This document shows positions 43,995-53,551 of a stretch of DNA of 64,000 bases, piece after piece. The notes beneath the pieces were generated by a model. That model did not search any database and was not told the DNA's origin. It worked only from the letters and a program-made list of their open reading frames with translations. The translations under genes were made by a program, and so were the position numbers. Positions within the stretch are counted from its first letter, which is position 1; every line of letters begins with the position of its first letter. The stretch is from Chitinolyticbacter meiyuanensis (GTDB lineage Bacteria > Pseudomonadota > Gammaproteobacteria > Burkholderiales > Chitinibacteraceae). Where the stretch lies: assembly GCF_008033135.1 (NCBI RefSeq), contig NZ_CP041335.1, forward strand, positions 2,423,925 through 2,487,924, in the 5' to 3' direction.

Positions 43995-44659
43995 ACATCA
44001 CCTATCGCGTGCTGTCCGCGCTGCTGAGCTACCCGAGCACGGAATTGCGGGCGGCCGTCGACGAGCTCGATGCCGCGCTGGCACTCCACCCGGACACCCA
44101 TGTCACGCTGTGGCCGCTGCTCGATTTCCTGCGCGGCAACAACCTGATCGCGCTGCAGGAAAACTACGTGGCCACCTTCGATCGCAACCCGGCGCACGCC
44201 CTGCACCTGTTCGAGCACCTGCATGGCGAAAGTCGCGATCGCGGCGAGGCCATGGTCGACCTGCTGCACGAATATCAGAACCGTGGCTTCGAGCCGCGCA
44301 GCGAGCTGGGGGAACTTCCCGACTACCTGCCGTTGTTCCTGGAATTCCTCGGCCAGCTGTCGCCCGAGGATGCTCAATTGCTGCTGAACGATGCCATCCA
44401 TGTGATCGCCGCCATCGGCGAGCGGCTGACCGGGTGCAGCAGCCCGTATGCCGCCGTGTTCACAGTGCTGCGCCAGCTGGCCACGGTCGCTCCCAAGCCG
44501 CTGCGCGAGCCGCCGGTGCGCGACATGGATGAACTGCTGGAAACCTTCGGCCCCGCGCCGGATGGCACGGAGCCGTTGCTCAAACCGCAGCCCGGCGGCA
44601 TCCAGACCGTGCGTTTCTATCCCCAAGGGGTGAAAGGTGCCGCCGCCACGCGCCCGTGA
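43991..44659 (+). CDS. narJ: Nitrate reductase assembly chaperone NarJ
   Basis: A 222-residue all-helical protein of the NarJ/TorD chaperone family, with YRVLSALLSYPSTELR at the N-terminus and HLFEHLHGESRDRGEAMVDLL near residue 75. It binds apo-NarGH and holds it until the molybdenum cofactor is inserted and the complex docks on NarI. It is not part of the final enzyme. Its ATG overlaps the narH stop. Confidence 0.96.
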   Translation: MNITYRVLSALLSYPSTELRAAVDELDAALALHPDTHVTLWPLLDFLRGNNLIALQENYVATFDRNPAHALHLFEHLHGESRDRGEAMVDLLHEYQNRGFEPRSELGELPDYLPLFLEFLGQLSPEDAQLLLNDAIHVIAAIGERLTGCSSPYAAVFTVLRQLATVAPKPLREPPVRDMDELLETFGPAPDGTEPLLKPQPGGIQTVRFYPQGVKGAAATRP

Positions 44660-44743
44660 TCTGCGCGCCGGGCCACTGCTTGGCCGCAATTCGCGCACGC
44701 CCGCCATCCACCTTCACCCGTTACTCCCGCCAGGAGCCCCGAC

Positions 44744-45427
44744 ATGAGCTACCTTCACTCGTTCGTTTTCGGCATCTACCCGTATATCGCGCTGGCGATC
44801 TTTCTCTTGGGCAGCCTCGCACGCTTCGAGCGCGAGCAGTACACCTGGAAGACCGACAGCTCGCAGCTGCTGCACCGCGGCCGGTTGCGGTTGGGCAACA
44901 TCCTGTTCCATGTCGGCATCCTCGGGCTGCTCTTCGGCCATGCCGTGGGCCTGCTCACGCCGGTGGCAGTGTGGGATGCGCTGGGCGTCACGCACAGCTT
45001 CAAGCAGATGGTGGCCATGGTCGCCGGTGGCGTCATGGGCGGCATCTGTCTGACCGGCCTGGCCATCCTGCTGCATCGCCGGCTGAGCGATGCACGGCTG
45101 CGTGCGGTCACCCGCCCCGGTGACAAGGTGTTGCTGCTGTGGATCCTGATCACGCTGCTGCTGGGGCTGTCGACCATCTTCGTCTCGGCCCAGCATCGCG
45201 ACGGCCACGAGATGGTGCTGTTGATGAGCTGGGCCCAGCACATCGTCACCTTGCGCGCCGGGGCGGCCGATTTCATCAGCGGCGCGCACTGGCTGTTCAA
45301 GGCGCACCTCTTCATGGGGATGACACTGTTCGTGATCTTCCCGTTCACCCGACTGGTCCATGTCTGGAGTGGCTTCGCTTCGGTCACCTACCTGGGGCGG
45401 GCCTGGCAGTTGGTGCGTCCGCGCTGA
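44744..45427 (+). CDS. narI: Nitrate reductase gamma subunit NarI (cytochrome b)
   Basis: A 227-residue membrane subunit with five helices. The haem ligands are in HVGILGLLFGH (two His ten residues apart, helix 2) and in helix 5 (HWLFKAHLF...FTRLVH). It oxidises quinol at the periplasmic side and passes electrons through two b haems to NarH. AGGAG precedes the ATG at 44744. The 84-base gap after narJ is the longest inside the narGHJI block. Confidence 0.97.
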   Translation: MSYLHSFVFGIYPYIALAIFLLGSLARFEREQYTWKTDSSQLLHRGRLRLGNILFHVGILGLLFGHAVGLLTPVAVWDALGVTHSFKQMVAMVAGGVMGGICLTGLAILLHRRLSDARLRAVTRPGDKVLLLWILITLLLGLSTIFVSAQHRDGHEMVLLMSWAQHIVTLRAGAADFISGAHWLFKAHLFMGMTLFVIFPFTRLVHVWSGFASVTYLGRAWQLVRPR

Positions 45428-45449
45428 AATCATCGAAAAGGGAAAGGCC

Positions 45450-46193
45450 ATGCCCATCGTCGTCAACGACCATGAACTGAGCGATGACGAAGTCGCGCTC
45501 GAACTGCCATCGCATCAGGGCGTACCGCAGCCGCTACGGCAGGCCACGCTGGCGGTGATCCTGCGCCACCTGCTGCACGGCGAAGCGGAGCACCTCGGCC
45601 TGTACGCGCCCGATGAAGATGGATTGATCGCCGCTTTGCTGGCACGTGAGGTAGTGGTGCCGCAGCCCGACCGCGACAGCTGTCTGCGCCATTACCAGCA
45701 GCACCCGGCGCGCTATACCGTCGGCGAGCTGGTCGAGGCTGATCACATCCTGTTTCAGTTCACGCCGCGCGTGCCCTTGGCGGCACTACGCGAATTCGCC
45801 GAAGCCACGCTGGCCGAACTGCTGGCCGAGCCCGAACGCTTTGCCGCATTGGCGGCCGAGCGTTCCAACTGCCCGTCGGCGGCACAGGGCGGCGCGCTGG
45901 GCCAGCTCGGTCGCGGGCAGACGGTGCCGGAGTTCGAGCGCGTGCTGTTCAGTGCAGCGCCCGGCATCGTGCCGCGGCTGATCGAAACGCGCTTTGGCCT
46001 GCATATCGTGCGCGTCCGTCACCATATTGCCGGGCGGCTGCGGCTGTTCGACGAGGTCGAGGCCGAGATCGCTGGCGTGCTGCACGCCTGTAGCGTCGAT
46101 ACCGCCACGCGGCAATATCTGAAGCTGCTGGCCGGCCGTGCCCGCATCAGCGGCATCGAGCTTGGTGAGATTGATACTCCGTTGGTGCAATGA
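45450..46193 (+). CDS. Parvulin-type peptidyl-prolyl isomerase of the nar operon
   Basis: A 247-residue protein with a C-terminal rotamase domain. Its signatures are ADHILFQF at the start, ALGQLGRGQTVPEFERVLFSAAPG in the middle and ETRFGLHIVRVRHH at the end, as in PpiC/NifM parvulins. The N-terminal ~100 residues are helical and NifM-like. There is no signal peptide, so it should act in the cytoplasm. Isomerases at this place in nar operons of proteobacteria probably help nitrate reductase fold, but the client is unproven. GGAAAGG precedes the ATG. Confidence 0.88.
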   Translation: MPIVVNDHELSDDEVALELPSHQGVPQPLRQATLAVILRHLLHGEAEHLGLYAPDEDGLIAALLAREVVVPQPDRDSCLRHYQQHPARYTVGELVEADHILFQFTPRVPLAALREFAEATLAELLAEPERFAALAAERSNCPSAAQGGALGQLGRGQTVPEFERVLFSAAPGIVPRLIETRFGLHIVRVRHHIAGRLRLFDEVEAEIAGVLHACSVDTATRQYLKLLAGRARISGIELGEIDTPLVQ

Positions 46194-46239
46194 GTGCGGC
46201 CCGGCTCCTACAAATAAACTTAGCCGCAAGGAGATAGAC

Positions 46240-46974
46240 GTGGATGTCGCGCCACTGGCGATGCTCTTGCTCATCGCGGCGACGCTCTACGCTGCCGTCG
46301 GCCATGGCGGCGCCTCTGCCTACCTGGCCGTCATGGCGCTTGCGGGTATTCCACCGGCCGTGATGAAGCCGAGCGCACTTGCACTGAATCTGGTTGTGGC
46401 AGCGATCGCTTTGTTTCGGTTTTATCGGGCAGGCAGTTTCCGCTGGACGCTTTTTTGGCCTCTCGTATTTTTATCGATACCCTGCGCTTATCTGGGTGGG
46501 CGTTGGCAGTTGCCAGCAACGCTCTACAAGCCAGTACTGGGCGTAATGCTGTTGTACGCCGGTGCGCAGATTGCGTGGCAGGCCAAGAGCGTTGAACAGC
46601 GGCCATTGAGAGACGCCAGTCGGCCGGGACTATTGGGGTTCGGTGCAATGCTCGGCGGGCTGTCCGGTTTGACTGGCGTGGGTGGCGGGATATTCCTCAG
46701 CCCCCTGCTCTACTGGCTACGCTGGGCAGCACCACGCACCATTGCGGCCACTTCTGCTGCGTTCATCTGGATGAACTCTGCTGCTGGACTACTCGGCGTG
46801 TATCACATTGGACAGCTGGCATTGCCAGCAGGTTGGCCACTTTGGGCAGTATGCGTCGCACTGGGTGGCTGGCTCGGAGCGGGACTGGGCAGCTGTCGAC
46901 TGGCAGTGCCACAACTGCAATGGGCGCTGGCGCTGGTGCTGGTGATCGCGGGAGGCAAGCTATTGTTGAGCTGA
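46240..46974 (+). CDS. TSUP (TauE/SafE) family anion permease
   Basis: A 244-residue, 8-helix membrane protein with the two TSUP glycine-rich repeats (AAVGHGGASAYLAVMALAG near residue 16 and GGLSGLTGVGGGIFLSPLL near residue 140). The GTG start at 46240 has an ideal AAGGAG 6 bases upstream; longer frames overlap the isomerase gene. TSUP proteins move sulfite, sulfonates, thiosulfate or other organic anions. Next to Moco genes, a role in molybdate or sulfur supply can be imagined, but no evidence is visible. Confidence 0.88.
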   Translation: MDVAPLAMLLLIAATLYAAVGHGGASAYLAVMALAGIPPAVMKPSALALNLVVAAIALFRFYRAGSFRWTLFWPLVFLSIPCAYLGGRWQLPATLYKPVLGVMLLYAGAQIAWQAKSVEQRPLRDASRPGLLGFGAMLGGLSGLTGVGGGIFLSPLLYWLRWAAPRTIAATSAAFIWMNSAAGLLGVYHIGQLALPAGWPLWAVCVALGGWLGAGLGSCRLAVPQLQWALALVLVIAGGKLLLS

Positions 46975-47047
46975 GTCGTTGTGCGAGGCTCTAGCTCCAT
47001 TGACCTAGTTCTTGGGGCGAATGGTGGTTGTGGCAGTCGCGCACGAC
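46975..47047 (+). promoter_or_regulatory. Long-range hairpin in the moaA leader
   Basis: GTCGTTGTGCGA (46975-46986) can pair with TCGCGCACGAC (47037-47047) over 11 base pairs with one bulged T and one G-U pair, closing a 50-base internal region. It begins directly after the TSUP stop and ends 30 bases before the moaA start. It might be a structured 5' leader; resemblance to the known Moco RNA motif was not established. Confidence 0.4.
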
Positions 47048-47077
47048 AATGTCAGCAAGAGAGGGGAATCCTGACCC

Positions 47078-48088
47078 ATGCAGCCCGATACTTGCTACCC
47101 GCTCACTACTGATTCTCTGGTCGACACCTTCGGTCGTCGCATCGATTACTTGCGCGTCTCGGTCACTGATCGTTGCGACTTGCGTTGCACCTACTGCATG
47201 CCCAAGGGCTTCAACGGCTTCGAGGAGCCAGCCAACTGGCTGAGTCACGCCGAAATGCACCGCTTGGTTTCGCTGTTCGTTTGCCTCGGCGTGGGCAAGA
47301 TTCGCCTAACTGGAGGAGAACCGCTGTTACGCCACGGCATTGCGGAACTCGCCGGTGCCATTGCGGCTACACCGGGTGTGCGTGATCTATCCCTCTCAAG
47401 CAACGGCACACAACTGGCACGGCACGCTCGGGCCTTGTACACGGCTGGCGTACAACGGCTCAACATCAGCCTTGATAGCCTGGACGCCGACTGCATGGCC
47501 CGTGTAACAGGGCGCGATTGCTTGGCTGATGTTCTCGCAGGCCTACGCGCAGCCAAGGCAGCAGGTTTTGCGCCGATCAAGCTCAACATGGTCGTACAAC
47601 GTGGGGTAAATGATCATGAGCTCCATAGAATGGTGCAGTTTGCCGTTGCCGAAGGTTATGTCCTGCGACTGATCGAACCCATGCCTATGGGCGAAACAGG
47701 GCGTGAGGCCGTGGGCATCGACTTGAACCGCCTTGGCCAGCAGTTGGCCCATACATACGGGCTGATCCCCGAAATAAAGGGTCAGGGTGCGGGTCCCGCA
47801 CGTTACTGGCGCACCAGCGACAGCAGCATGAGCCTCGGCATCATTACCCCGATGTCGCAACACTTCTGCGCCTCCTGTAACCGTGTGCGGCTTACCGTCG
47901 ATGGCACGCTCTACTTGTGCCTGGGACAGGAGTTCCAAGTCCCGCTCGGCGCGATGTTGCGCGACGGTGCCGACGATATCGCGTTGCTGGATGCTATCCG
48001 CGCAGGCATCGCTGCGAAGCCCGAACGCCACGAGTTCACGGAGCAGCCGGCCAAGATCGTGCGCTTCATGTCGCAGACGGGAGGCTGA
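47078..48088 (+). CDS. moaA: GTP 3',8-cyclase MoaA
   Basis: A 336-residue radical SAM enzyme. The SAM-binding cluster is CDLRCTYC (Cys33, Cys37, Cys40), and the second [4Fe-4S] cluster is in FCASCNRVRLT with a later Cys (LYLC). The C-terminus ends in Gly-Gly, as needed for MoaA activation. It makes 3',8-cyclo-GTP, the first step of molybdopterin synthesis. It is the first Moco gene in a tight run to moaC and narXL. Confidence 0.97.
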   Translation: MQPDTCYPLTTDSLVDTFGRRIDYLRVSVTDRCDLRCTYCMPKGFNGFEEPANWLSHAEMHRLVSLFVCLGVGKIRLTGGEPLLRHGIAELAGAIAATPGVRDLSLSSNGTQLARHARALYTAGVQRLNISLDSLDADCMARVTGRDCLADVLAGLRAAKAAGFAPIKLNMVVQRGVNDHELHRMVQFAVAEGYVLRLIEPMPMGETGREAVGIDLNRLGQQLAHTYGLIPEIKGQGAGPARYWRTSDSSMSLGIITPMSQHFCASCNRVRLTVDGTLYLCLGQEFQVPLGAMLRDGADDIALLDAIRAGIAAKPERHEFTEQPAKIVRFMSQTGG

Positions 48089-48089
48089 G

Positions 48090-48749
48090 ATGCATGTGCT
48101 CGAACGCTTCATTGACGGCTTTCAGCGCTTCCAGCTCCAGTATTTTGCGGACAGTCCTCAACTGTATCGTGAGCTGCAGGCCGGCCAGCACCCCAGCACC
48201 CTGCTGATCGGCTGCTGCGACTCACGGGTAGACCCGGCGCTGCTGCTGGGTTGCGATCCCGGCGATATCTTCACTGTCCGCAACGTGGCTAACCTGGTGC
48301 CGCCGTGTGATCCCAAACAACACTTCGCTGGCGTGACTTCGGCCGTCCAGTTCGCTGTCCAGCAGCTGGAGGTGGCACGCATCATCGTCATGGGGCACGC
48401 CCAGTGCGGCGGGATCCGGGCGCTGGTCGAGCAGCGATATAGCGGCGCGGCCCCGATGGACTATATCGGTCGCTGGATCCGCATCGCCGAGCCGGCGCGC
48501 GAACGGGTGTTCCGCCAGTTACCTTTGGCGAGCGATGCCGAGCGCCAGCGTGCCTGCGAGCTCGCCGCCATCCTGGTGTCGCTGCACAATCTTGAGAGCT
48601 ATCCGTGGATCGCTGAACGTGTTGTGGATGGCCGCTTGACGCTACATGGCTGGTATTTCGATCTCTACGCCGGTGCACTGCTTGGCTGGTCGCCACGGGC
48701 CGATGCCTTCCTGCCGCTGGTGTGCCCGCTGATTCCGGAGACAGCCTGA
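48090..48749 (+). CDS. Beta-class carbonic anhydrase
   Basis: A 219-residue beta-carbonic anhydrase with the zinc ligands in CCDSR (Cys42 with the Asp44-Arg46 dyad) and HAQCGG (His103 and Cys106). It interconverts CO2 and bicarbonate in the cytoplasm. It begins 1 base after the moaA stop, and its own stop overlaps the mobB start (TGATG), so it is locked into the Moco operon. That is an unusual place, since no Moco step is known to need bicarbonate. Confidence 0.93.
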   Translation: MHVLERFIDGFQRFQLQYFADSPQLYRELQAGQHPSTLLIGCCDSRVDPALLLGCDPGDIFTVRNVANLVPPCDPKQHFAGVTSAVQFAVQQLEVARIIVMGHAQCGGIRALVEQRYSGAAPMDYIGRWIRIAEPARERVFRQLPLASDAERQRACELAAILVSLHNLESYPWIAERVVDGRLTLHGWYFDLYAGALLGWSPRADAFLPLVCPLIPETA

Positions 48750-49249
48750 TGCGCGCCTTCGGCATCGCGGGCTGGTCCGGCTCTGGCAAGACCACGCTGC
48801 TCGCAGCGCTGATTGCCGAGTACGCCCGCCGCGGCATCACGGTCAACGCCATCAAGCATTCGCATCACGATATCCCGCTGGAGCCGCCACACAAGGACAG
48901 CGCCCGCCTGCGCGCGGCTGGCGCGGGCGAGGTGGCCGTCGTGTCGCCGTATCGCTTTGCCATCGTCCACGAGCTGCGTGCTGCACCGGAGCCGACGCTG
49001 GCCGAGCTGCTGGCGCGCCTCGCCCCGGCCGAGTTAACCCTGCTTGAGAGCTACAAGCATGCCCGGTGCCCGAAGCTCGAGGTCTGGCGGGCCGCCACCG
49101 GCCATCCTATGCTCTGGCCCAACGACCCGAGCATCATCGCCATCGCCAGTGACAACGCGCCTGCAACCGCGCTGCCGTGCTTCGGTCTGACCGATATTGC
49201 CGCCCTGGCCGACTTCATCCTGCTCTCCGCCGCCCCATGCTCTCCGTAG
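48749..49249 (+). CDS. mobB: MobB, GTP-binding molybdopterin-guanine dinucleotide factor
   Basis: A 166-residue P-loop protein with GWSGSGKT at residues 8-15, the KHSHHD motif near residue 38 and [15 protein letters not shown] near residue 105, all diagnostic of MobB. It aids MobA in attaching GMP to molybdopterin, which NarG needs as bis-MGD; mobA itself is not in the window. The start overlaps the carbonic anhydrase stop, and its end overlaps moeA by 13 bases. Confidence 0.94.
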   Translation: MRAFGIAGWSGSGKTTLLAALIAEYARRGITVNAIKHSHHDIPLEPPHKDSARLRAAGAGEVAVVSPYRFAIVHELRAAPEPTLAELLARLAPAELTLLESYKHARCPKLEVWRAATGHPMLWPNDPSIIAIASDNAPATALPCFGLTDIAALADFILLSAAPCSP

Positions 49250-50424
49250 AACTCGCCCTCGAACAACTGACCGCCGCCGCCCGCCGCATCACCGAATCAG
49301 AACACCTGCCTCCGAGCGCCGCACTGGGCCGGGTGCTGGCACACGATGTGATCTCGCCGCTGGCCGTGCCGGGATTCGACAACAGCGCCATGGATGGCTA
49401 TGCACTCAATGTGCCGGACTTCGCCGCGCCACCGGCGAGCTACACCGTCACCCAGCGCATTGCCGCCGGCGAGGTCGGAGCGCCGCTGCCGGCGGGTGAA
49501 GCGGCGCGCATCTTCACCGGCGCGGCGATCCCGCCTGGCGCCAACGCGGTGGTGATGCAGGAAGACTGCACGATGGCAGCAGATACCCTCAGCGTGGCTG
49601 GCACGATCAAGCCGGGCCAGCATATTCGCCGCGTCGGCGAGGACGTGGCGCAAGACAGCATTGTGGTCGCGGCCGGCACCCGGCTCGGTGCCACGCATCT
49701 GGGCCTGGTCGCCTCGATCGGCATCGCCCGGGTCGATGTGCTGCGGCCGTTGCGGGTGGCTTTGCTGTGCACCGGCAACGAGCTGGTCGAGCCCGGCCAG
49801 CCGCTGGGCCCCGGCCAGATCTACAACTCCAACCGCTACCTGCTGGTGCACCTGCTACAGGCGCTGGGCTGCAGAGTGACCGACTACGGCATTGTCGCCG
49901 ACGAGCGCGGGCTGACCACCCGCGTGCTGCGTGAGGCCGCCGAGGCACACGACGTGGTGCTCAGCACCGGTGGCGTGTCGGTCGGCGAGGAAGACCACGT
50001 GCGTGCGGCGCTGGAAACCAACGCCTGGCTGGCGATGTGGAAGATCGCCATCAAGCCCGGCAAGCCGTTCGCCTTCGGCCGGGTCGGCGAGGCCGACTTC
50101 ATCGGCCTGCCAGGCAATCCGGTCTCCACCTTCGTTACCTTCGTGCTGCTGGTGCGCCCGTTCCTGCTGGCGCGGCTCGGCGTGAGCGAGACGCTGCCGC
50201 ATCTGTGGCTGCCGGCGCGGTTCGAGCGGCGCACGCCTGCCGCACGGCGCGAATACTTACGCGTGCGCATCGAGCACGGCCACGCAGTGGCTTATCCTAA
50301 CCAGAGCTCGGGAGTGCTCACTTCGGCAGCATGGGCGGATGCACTCGCCATCGTTCCCGAAGGCCTAACAATCGAGGAAGGCGACCCGGTGCGCATCCTG
50401 CCGCTGGCACTTCTGACGCAATGA
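49237..50424 (+). CDS. moeA: Molybdopterin molybdenumtransferase MoeA
   Basis: A 395-residue MoeA with the N-terminal SAMDGYAL motif, an [19 protein letters not shown] segment, GNELVEPG, a [13 protein letters not shown] core motif and LPGNPVS near the C-terminus. It inserts molybdate into adenylated molybdopterin. The start at 49237 places the family's N-terminus correctly and overlaps mobB. Confidence 0.96.
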   Translation: MLSVELALEQLTAAARRITESEHLPPSAALGRVLAHDVISPLAVPGFDNSAMDGYALNVPDFAAPPASYTVTQRIAAGEVGAPLPAGEAARIFTGAAIPPGANAVVMQEDCTMAADTLSVAGTIKPGQHIRRVGEDVAQDSIVVAAGTRLGATHLGLVASIGIARVDVLRPLRVALLCTGNELVEPGQPLGPGQIYNSNRYLLVHLLQALGCRVTDYGIVADERGLTTRVLREAAEAHDVVLSTGGVSVGEEDHVRAALETNAWLAMWKIAIKPGKPFAFGRVGEADFIGLPGNPVSTFVTFVLLVRPFLLARLGVSETLPHLWLPARFERRTPAARREYLRVRIEHGHAVAYPNQSSGVLTSAAWADALAIVPEGLTIEEGDPVRILPLALLTQ

Positions 50425-50431
50425 GGCGCCG

Positions 50432-50686
50432 ATGAAAACACTGCATCTGGTTTACTTCGCCCGGCTGCGCGAAGCCTTTGCCCGTAGCAGCGAAACGCTG
50501 AGTACCGATGCGGCCACCGGCGCCGAGCTGGTAGCTGAGCTGGCTGGTCGCGGCGGCGCATGGGCAGACGAATTGGGTGGCGCGCGGGTGTTCCGCCTCG
50601 CGATCAATCAGGACATGGCACGGCTGGACGATGTGCTGCCTGATGGCGCCGAAGTGGCGCTCTTCCCCCCGGTGACCGGCGGATGA
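50432..50686 (+). CDS. moaD: Molybdopterin synthase sulfur carrier MoaD
   Basis: An 84-residue ubiquitin-like protein (LHLVYFARLREAF...) ending in VTGG. The terminal Gly-Gly is thiocarboxylated and delivers sulfur to cyclic pyranopterin monophosphate within the MoaD-MoaE complex. Its last bases overlap the moaE start, giving matched production of the two subunits. Confidence 0.95.
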   Translation: MKTLHLVYFARLREAFARSSETLSTDAATGAELVAELAGRGGAWADELGGARVFRLAINQDMARLDDVLPDGAEVALFPPVTGG

Positions 50687-51135
50687 GCCGTATCCGTATC
50701 GTCGTCGGGCCGGACGATTTCGACCTGAGTCGCGAATGCGCGGCACTCATCCAGCACGATATCGAGAGCGGCGCTGTCGCCGCCTTCGTCGGCCGGGTGC
50801 GTGATTTCGGCCCCGACTCGGTGATGACGCTGGAACACTATCCGGGCATGACCGAGAAAGCGCTCGCCGCCATCGTCGATGCCGCCTCCGCACGCTGGCC
50901 GCTTTCGGCAGTGACGGTGATCCACCGCGTCGGCCCGCTCGCAGCCGGCGCGCAGATCGTGCTGGTGCTCACCGCGAGCCGACACCGCAGGGCGGCATAC
51001 GACGCAAATGCCTATATCATGGACTACCTGAAAACAGAGGCACCGTTCTGGAAGCTGGAGGAAACCGGCGCAGCGCGGACGTGGGTCGAGGCCAAGGCCA
51101 AAGACAACGTCGAGCGGCAACGCTGGGATTCGTGA
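50683..51135 (+). CDS. moaE: Molybdopterin synthase catalytic subunit MoaE
   Basis: A 150-residue MoaE with [13 protein letters not shown] (about residue 27), [23 protein letters not shown] and the C-terminal K-T-E-A-P-F-W-K active-site segment. It transfers two sulfurs from MoaD to make molybdopterin. It overlaps moaD by four bases, and its stop shares a base with the moaC start. Confidence 0.96.
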   Translation: MSRIRIVVGPDDFDLSRECAALIQHDIESGAVAAFVGRVRDFGPDSVMTLEHYPGMTEKALAAIVDAASARWPLSAVTVIHRVGPLAAGAQIVLVLTASRHRRAAYDANAYIMDYLKTEAPFWKLEETGAARTWVEAKAKDNVERQRWDS

Positions 51136-51608
51136 TGAACGAGCTCACTCACTTCAATGCGGCGGGTCACGCGCATATGGTCGATGTCGGTGCCAAGGCA
51201 GAAACCGCGCGCATCGCCGTCGCCAGCGGCCATATCCGCATGCAGCCCACCACGCTGGAGCTGATCGCCAGCGGTGGCCACAAGAAGGGGGACGTGCTCG
51301 GTATCGCCCGCATCGCCGCCATCATGGCCGTCAAGAAGACCGCGGACCTGATCCCGCTATGCCATCCGATCCCGCTGACCCGCGTCACCGTCGATTTCGC
51401 ACTCGATCTTGCCGGCAGCAGCATGCAATGCACGGTGAGCGCCGAGACGGTGGGCCGCACCGGCGTGGAGATGGAGGCGCTGACGGCAGTGAATGTCGCG
51501 CTGCTCACCGTCTACGACATGTGCAAGGCGGTTGATCGCGGCATGACCATCACCGACGTGCGCCTCCTGGAAAAGCATGGCGGCAAGTCCGGCAGCTGGC
51601 AGGCCTAG
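51135..51608 (+). CDS. moaC: Cyclic pyranopterin monophosphate synthase MoaC
   Basis: A 157-residue MoaC with [30 protein letters not shown] (near residue 65) and [23 protein letters not shown]. It converts 3',8-cyclo-GTP to cPMP, the step after MoaA. The ATG at 51135 is one base from the end of moaE. It is the last cofactor gene; narX begins 12 bases later, tying cofactor synthesis to nitrate sensing. Confidence 0.96.
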   Translation: MNELTHFNAAGHAHMVDVGAKAETARIAVASGHIRMQPTTLELIASGGHKKGDVLGIARIAAIMAVKKTADLIPLCHPIPLTRVTVDFALDLAGSSMQCTVSAETVGRTGVEMEALTAVNVALLTVYDMCKAVDRGMTITDVRLLEKHGGKSGSWQA

Positions 51609-51620
51609 AAGGATCCCATC

Positions 51621-53531
51621 ATGGACGAGCGCCCTCTACCAGAGCCAATGACCCGCCACAGGTTGTCGACGCGCATCATCGTCAGTAGCGTGGTTGCATT
51701 GTGCGTCGTGCTCGCCATGACCGGCTGGACGCTTTGGCTGTCCTGGCAACTGGAAGGTGCTGGCGCAGCAATCAACGATACCGGCAGCTTGCGTATGAGA
51801 GCCAATCAAATCGGCTTGGCTTTACTGCAGCAAGCGAACGACACACGACCGATGAAAATACTGTCGGCGCAGCAGGACACTCTGGATCGTTTGCGGCAAG
51901 GTGTGCCTGCACGTCCACTGTTCCTTCCATCTGATGCAGCCATCCGTGCGCAATTCGAACATGTCACAGCGCTCTGGCAGCGCCAACTGAGACCAACCGC
52001 AGAACGAGCCCTGCACGGCGAGTCGTATCAAGCCTATCTTGCAGCACTGCCGGAGTTCGTCACCGAAGCTGACCGCCTGGTGCGCATGATCGAGTCGGAC
52101 AACGCACGTAAAACGGCGCTGCTGCGTTTATCGCAGGCAGTATTGATTGCCATCGCCTGCGTAGGAACGCTGGCGATGATCAGTCTGCTCTATCTCTGGA
52201 TCATCCTGCCCGTGCAACGCTTGCAAAAAGGCATGGCAGGGATGGCTGCCCAACAGTTCAGCGTTCGATTGCCTGTGGAGTCGCGTGACGAGCTGGGGGT
52301 TGTCGCCGCGGGTTTCAATCGAATGGCGGAAGAGCTGGAGGCGGTTTATCGCGATCTGGAAGCGCGCGTACAACTTAAAACAGCGTTGCTGGAGTCACAG
52401 AATCTCGAACTAGGCGCACTCTACGACGCCGCGGCCTTTTTGAATCAACCCGGTGAAATCGAAGAGATCTGTCGTGGCTTCCTGGCCAGAGTTCGTCAGC
52501 ACTTCGGGGCCGACGGCGGCAGTATTCGCGCGATGGATCCGGAAGGCGAGAAGTTGCTGATGGTGGTGGCCGATGGCCTCTCCACAGAGCTCGAAGAGCA
52601 AGAACATTGCATGAAGGTGGACGACTGTTTTTGTGGTCAGGCCACGCGGGATGGCATCGTGCTGGTACGTGATTTTCGTCAGCTCCCGCTGCCGAATTCC
52701 TATGAATGCAGCAAGGCTGGATTTGCCAGCTTGGCGGTGTTCCGCATCCTCTCACGTGACGAGGTTCTGGGTTCGTTCTCACTCCATTTCGTCAGGCCAC
52801 ATGTACTGAGCGCCGCAGAGACTCAGTTGCTGGAAACACTGGGACGCCATCTGGGAGTTGCACTCGAAAACCGGAGGCTCGCCGCGAAAGCGCGACAACT
52901 CGCTGTAGCCCAAGAGCGCAATCTGGTTGCCCAAGGATTGCATGACAGCATCGCGCAGGGACTTAATTTCCTGAACCTGCAGGTGCAATTGCTCGAGGAT
53001 GCGGCGCTGCGCGGTGCGGTGGAGGACATCCGCGAGATCGCGCCCTTGCTGCGTACCGGAGTGACCGAAAGTTATCAGGACGTGCGCGAGCTGCTGTCCA
53101 ATTTTCGCGACAAGCTGGAACAGGGCGAACTGATGCGTGGCATCCGTGATACCACGGCCCGCTTTGAGCGGCAGACCGGCATCCCGGTCGCCCTATCGCT
53201 GAGCGACGATGGCGCACCGCTGCCTCCGGAACAGCAACTGCAGGTGTTGTTCATTCTGCAGGAGGCGTTATCCAACGTACGCAAGCACGCGATGGCGAGC
53301 AATGTGACCGTATCTGTGCGCAACCAGCGCGATTTCGAGCTGGCGATTCAGGATGACGGCTGTGGCTACGATCCAGTCGAAGTGGCCGAGCGTAGCGAGC
53401 AGCATGTGGGGCTTGTCATCATGCAAGAGCGCGCCGCACGCATCGGCGCGGCGCTCAGCCTCGACAGCCGGCCCGGCGCCGGTGTGCAATTGCGCCTGCA
53501 GCTGGACGCAGCGCGTCGGCAAGCTGCCTGA
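51621..53531 (+). CDS. narX: Nitrate/nitrite sensor histidine kinase NarX
   Basis: A 636-residue kinase. Two membrane helices (about residues 22-45 and 170-195) bracket a periplasmic sensor whose P-box, INDTGSLRMRANQIGLA, is the nitrate-binding segment of NarX/NarQ. HAMP, a linker with a GAF-like central region containing several Cys, then a HisKA_3 motif with His441 (GLHDSIAQGL) and a small ATPase domain (DDGCGYDP) follow. It phosphorylates NarL when nitrate is present. GGATCC lies between moaC and its ATG, so the ribosome site is weak; coupling to moaC is likely. Confidence 0.95.
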   Translation: MDERPLPEPMTRHRLSTRIIVSSVVALCVVLAMTGWTLWLSWQLEGAGAAINDTGSLRMRANQIGLALLQQANDTRPMKILSAQQDTLDRLRQGVPARPLFLPSDAAIRAQFEHVTALWQRQLRPTAERALHGESYQAYLAALPEFVTEADRLVRMIESDNARKTALLRLSQAVLIAIACVGTLAMISLLYLWIILPVQRLQKGMAGMAAQQFSVRLPVESRDELGVVAAGFNRMAEELEAVYRDLEARVQLKTALLESQNLELGALYDAAAFLNQPGEIEEICRGFLARVRQHFGADGGSIRAMDPEGEKLLMVVADGLSTELEEQEHCMKVDDCFCGQATRDGIVLVRDFRQLPLPNSYECSKAGFASLAVFRILSRDEVLGSFSLHFVRPHVLSAAETQLLETLGRHLGVALENRRLAAKARQLAVAQERNLVAQGLHDSIAQGLNFLNLQVQLLEDAALRGAVEDIREIAPLLRTGVTESYQDVRELLSNFRDKLEQGELMRGIRDTTARFERQTGIPVALSLSDDGAPLPPEQQLQVLFILQEALSNVRKHAMASNVTVSVRNQRDFELAIQDDGCGYDPVEVAERSEQHVGLVIMQERAARIGAALSLDSRPGAGVQLRLQLDAARRQAA

Positions 53532-53551
53532 TACTTGCGAAGGATGAAACC

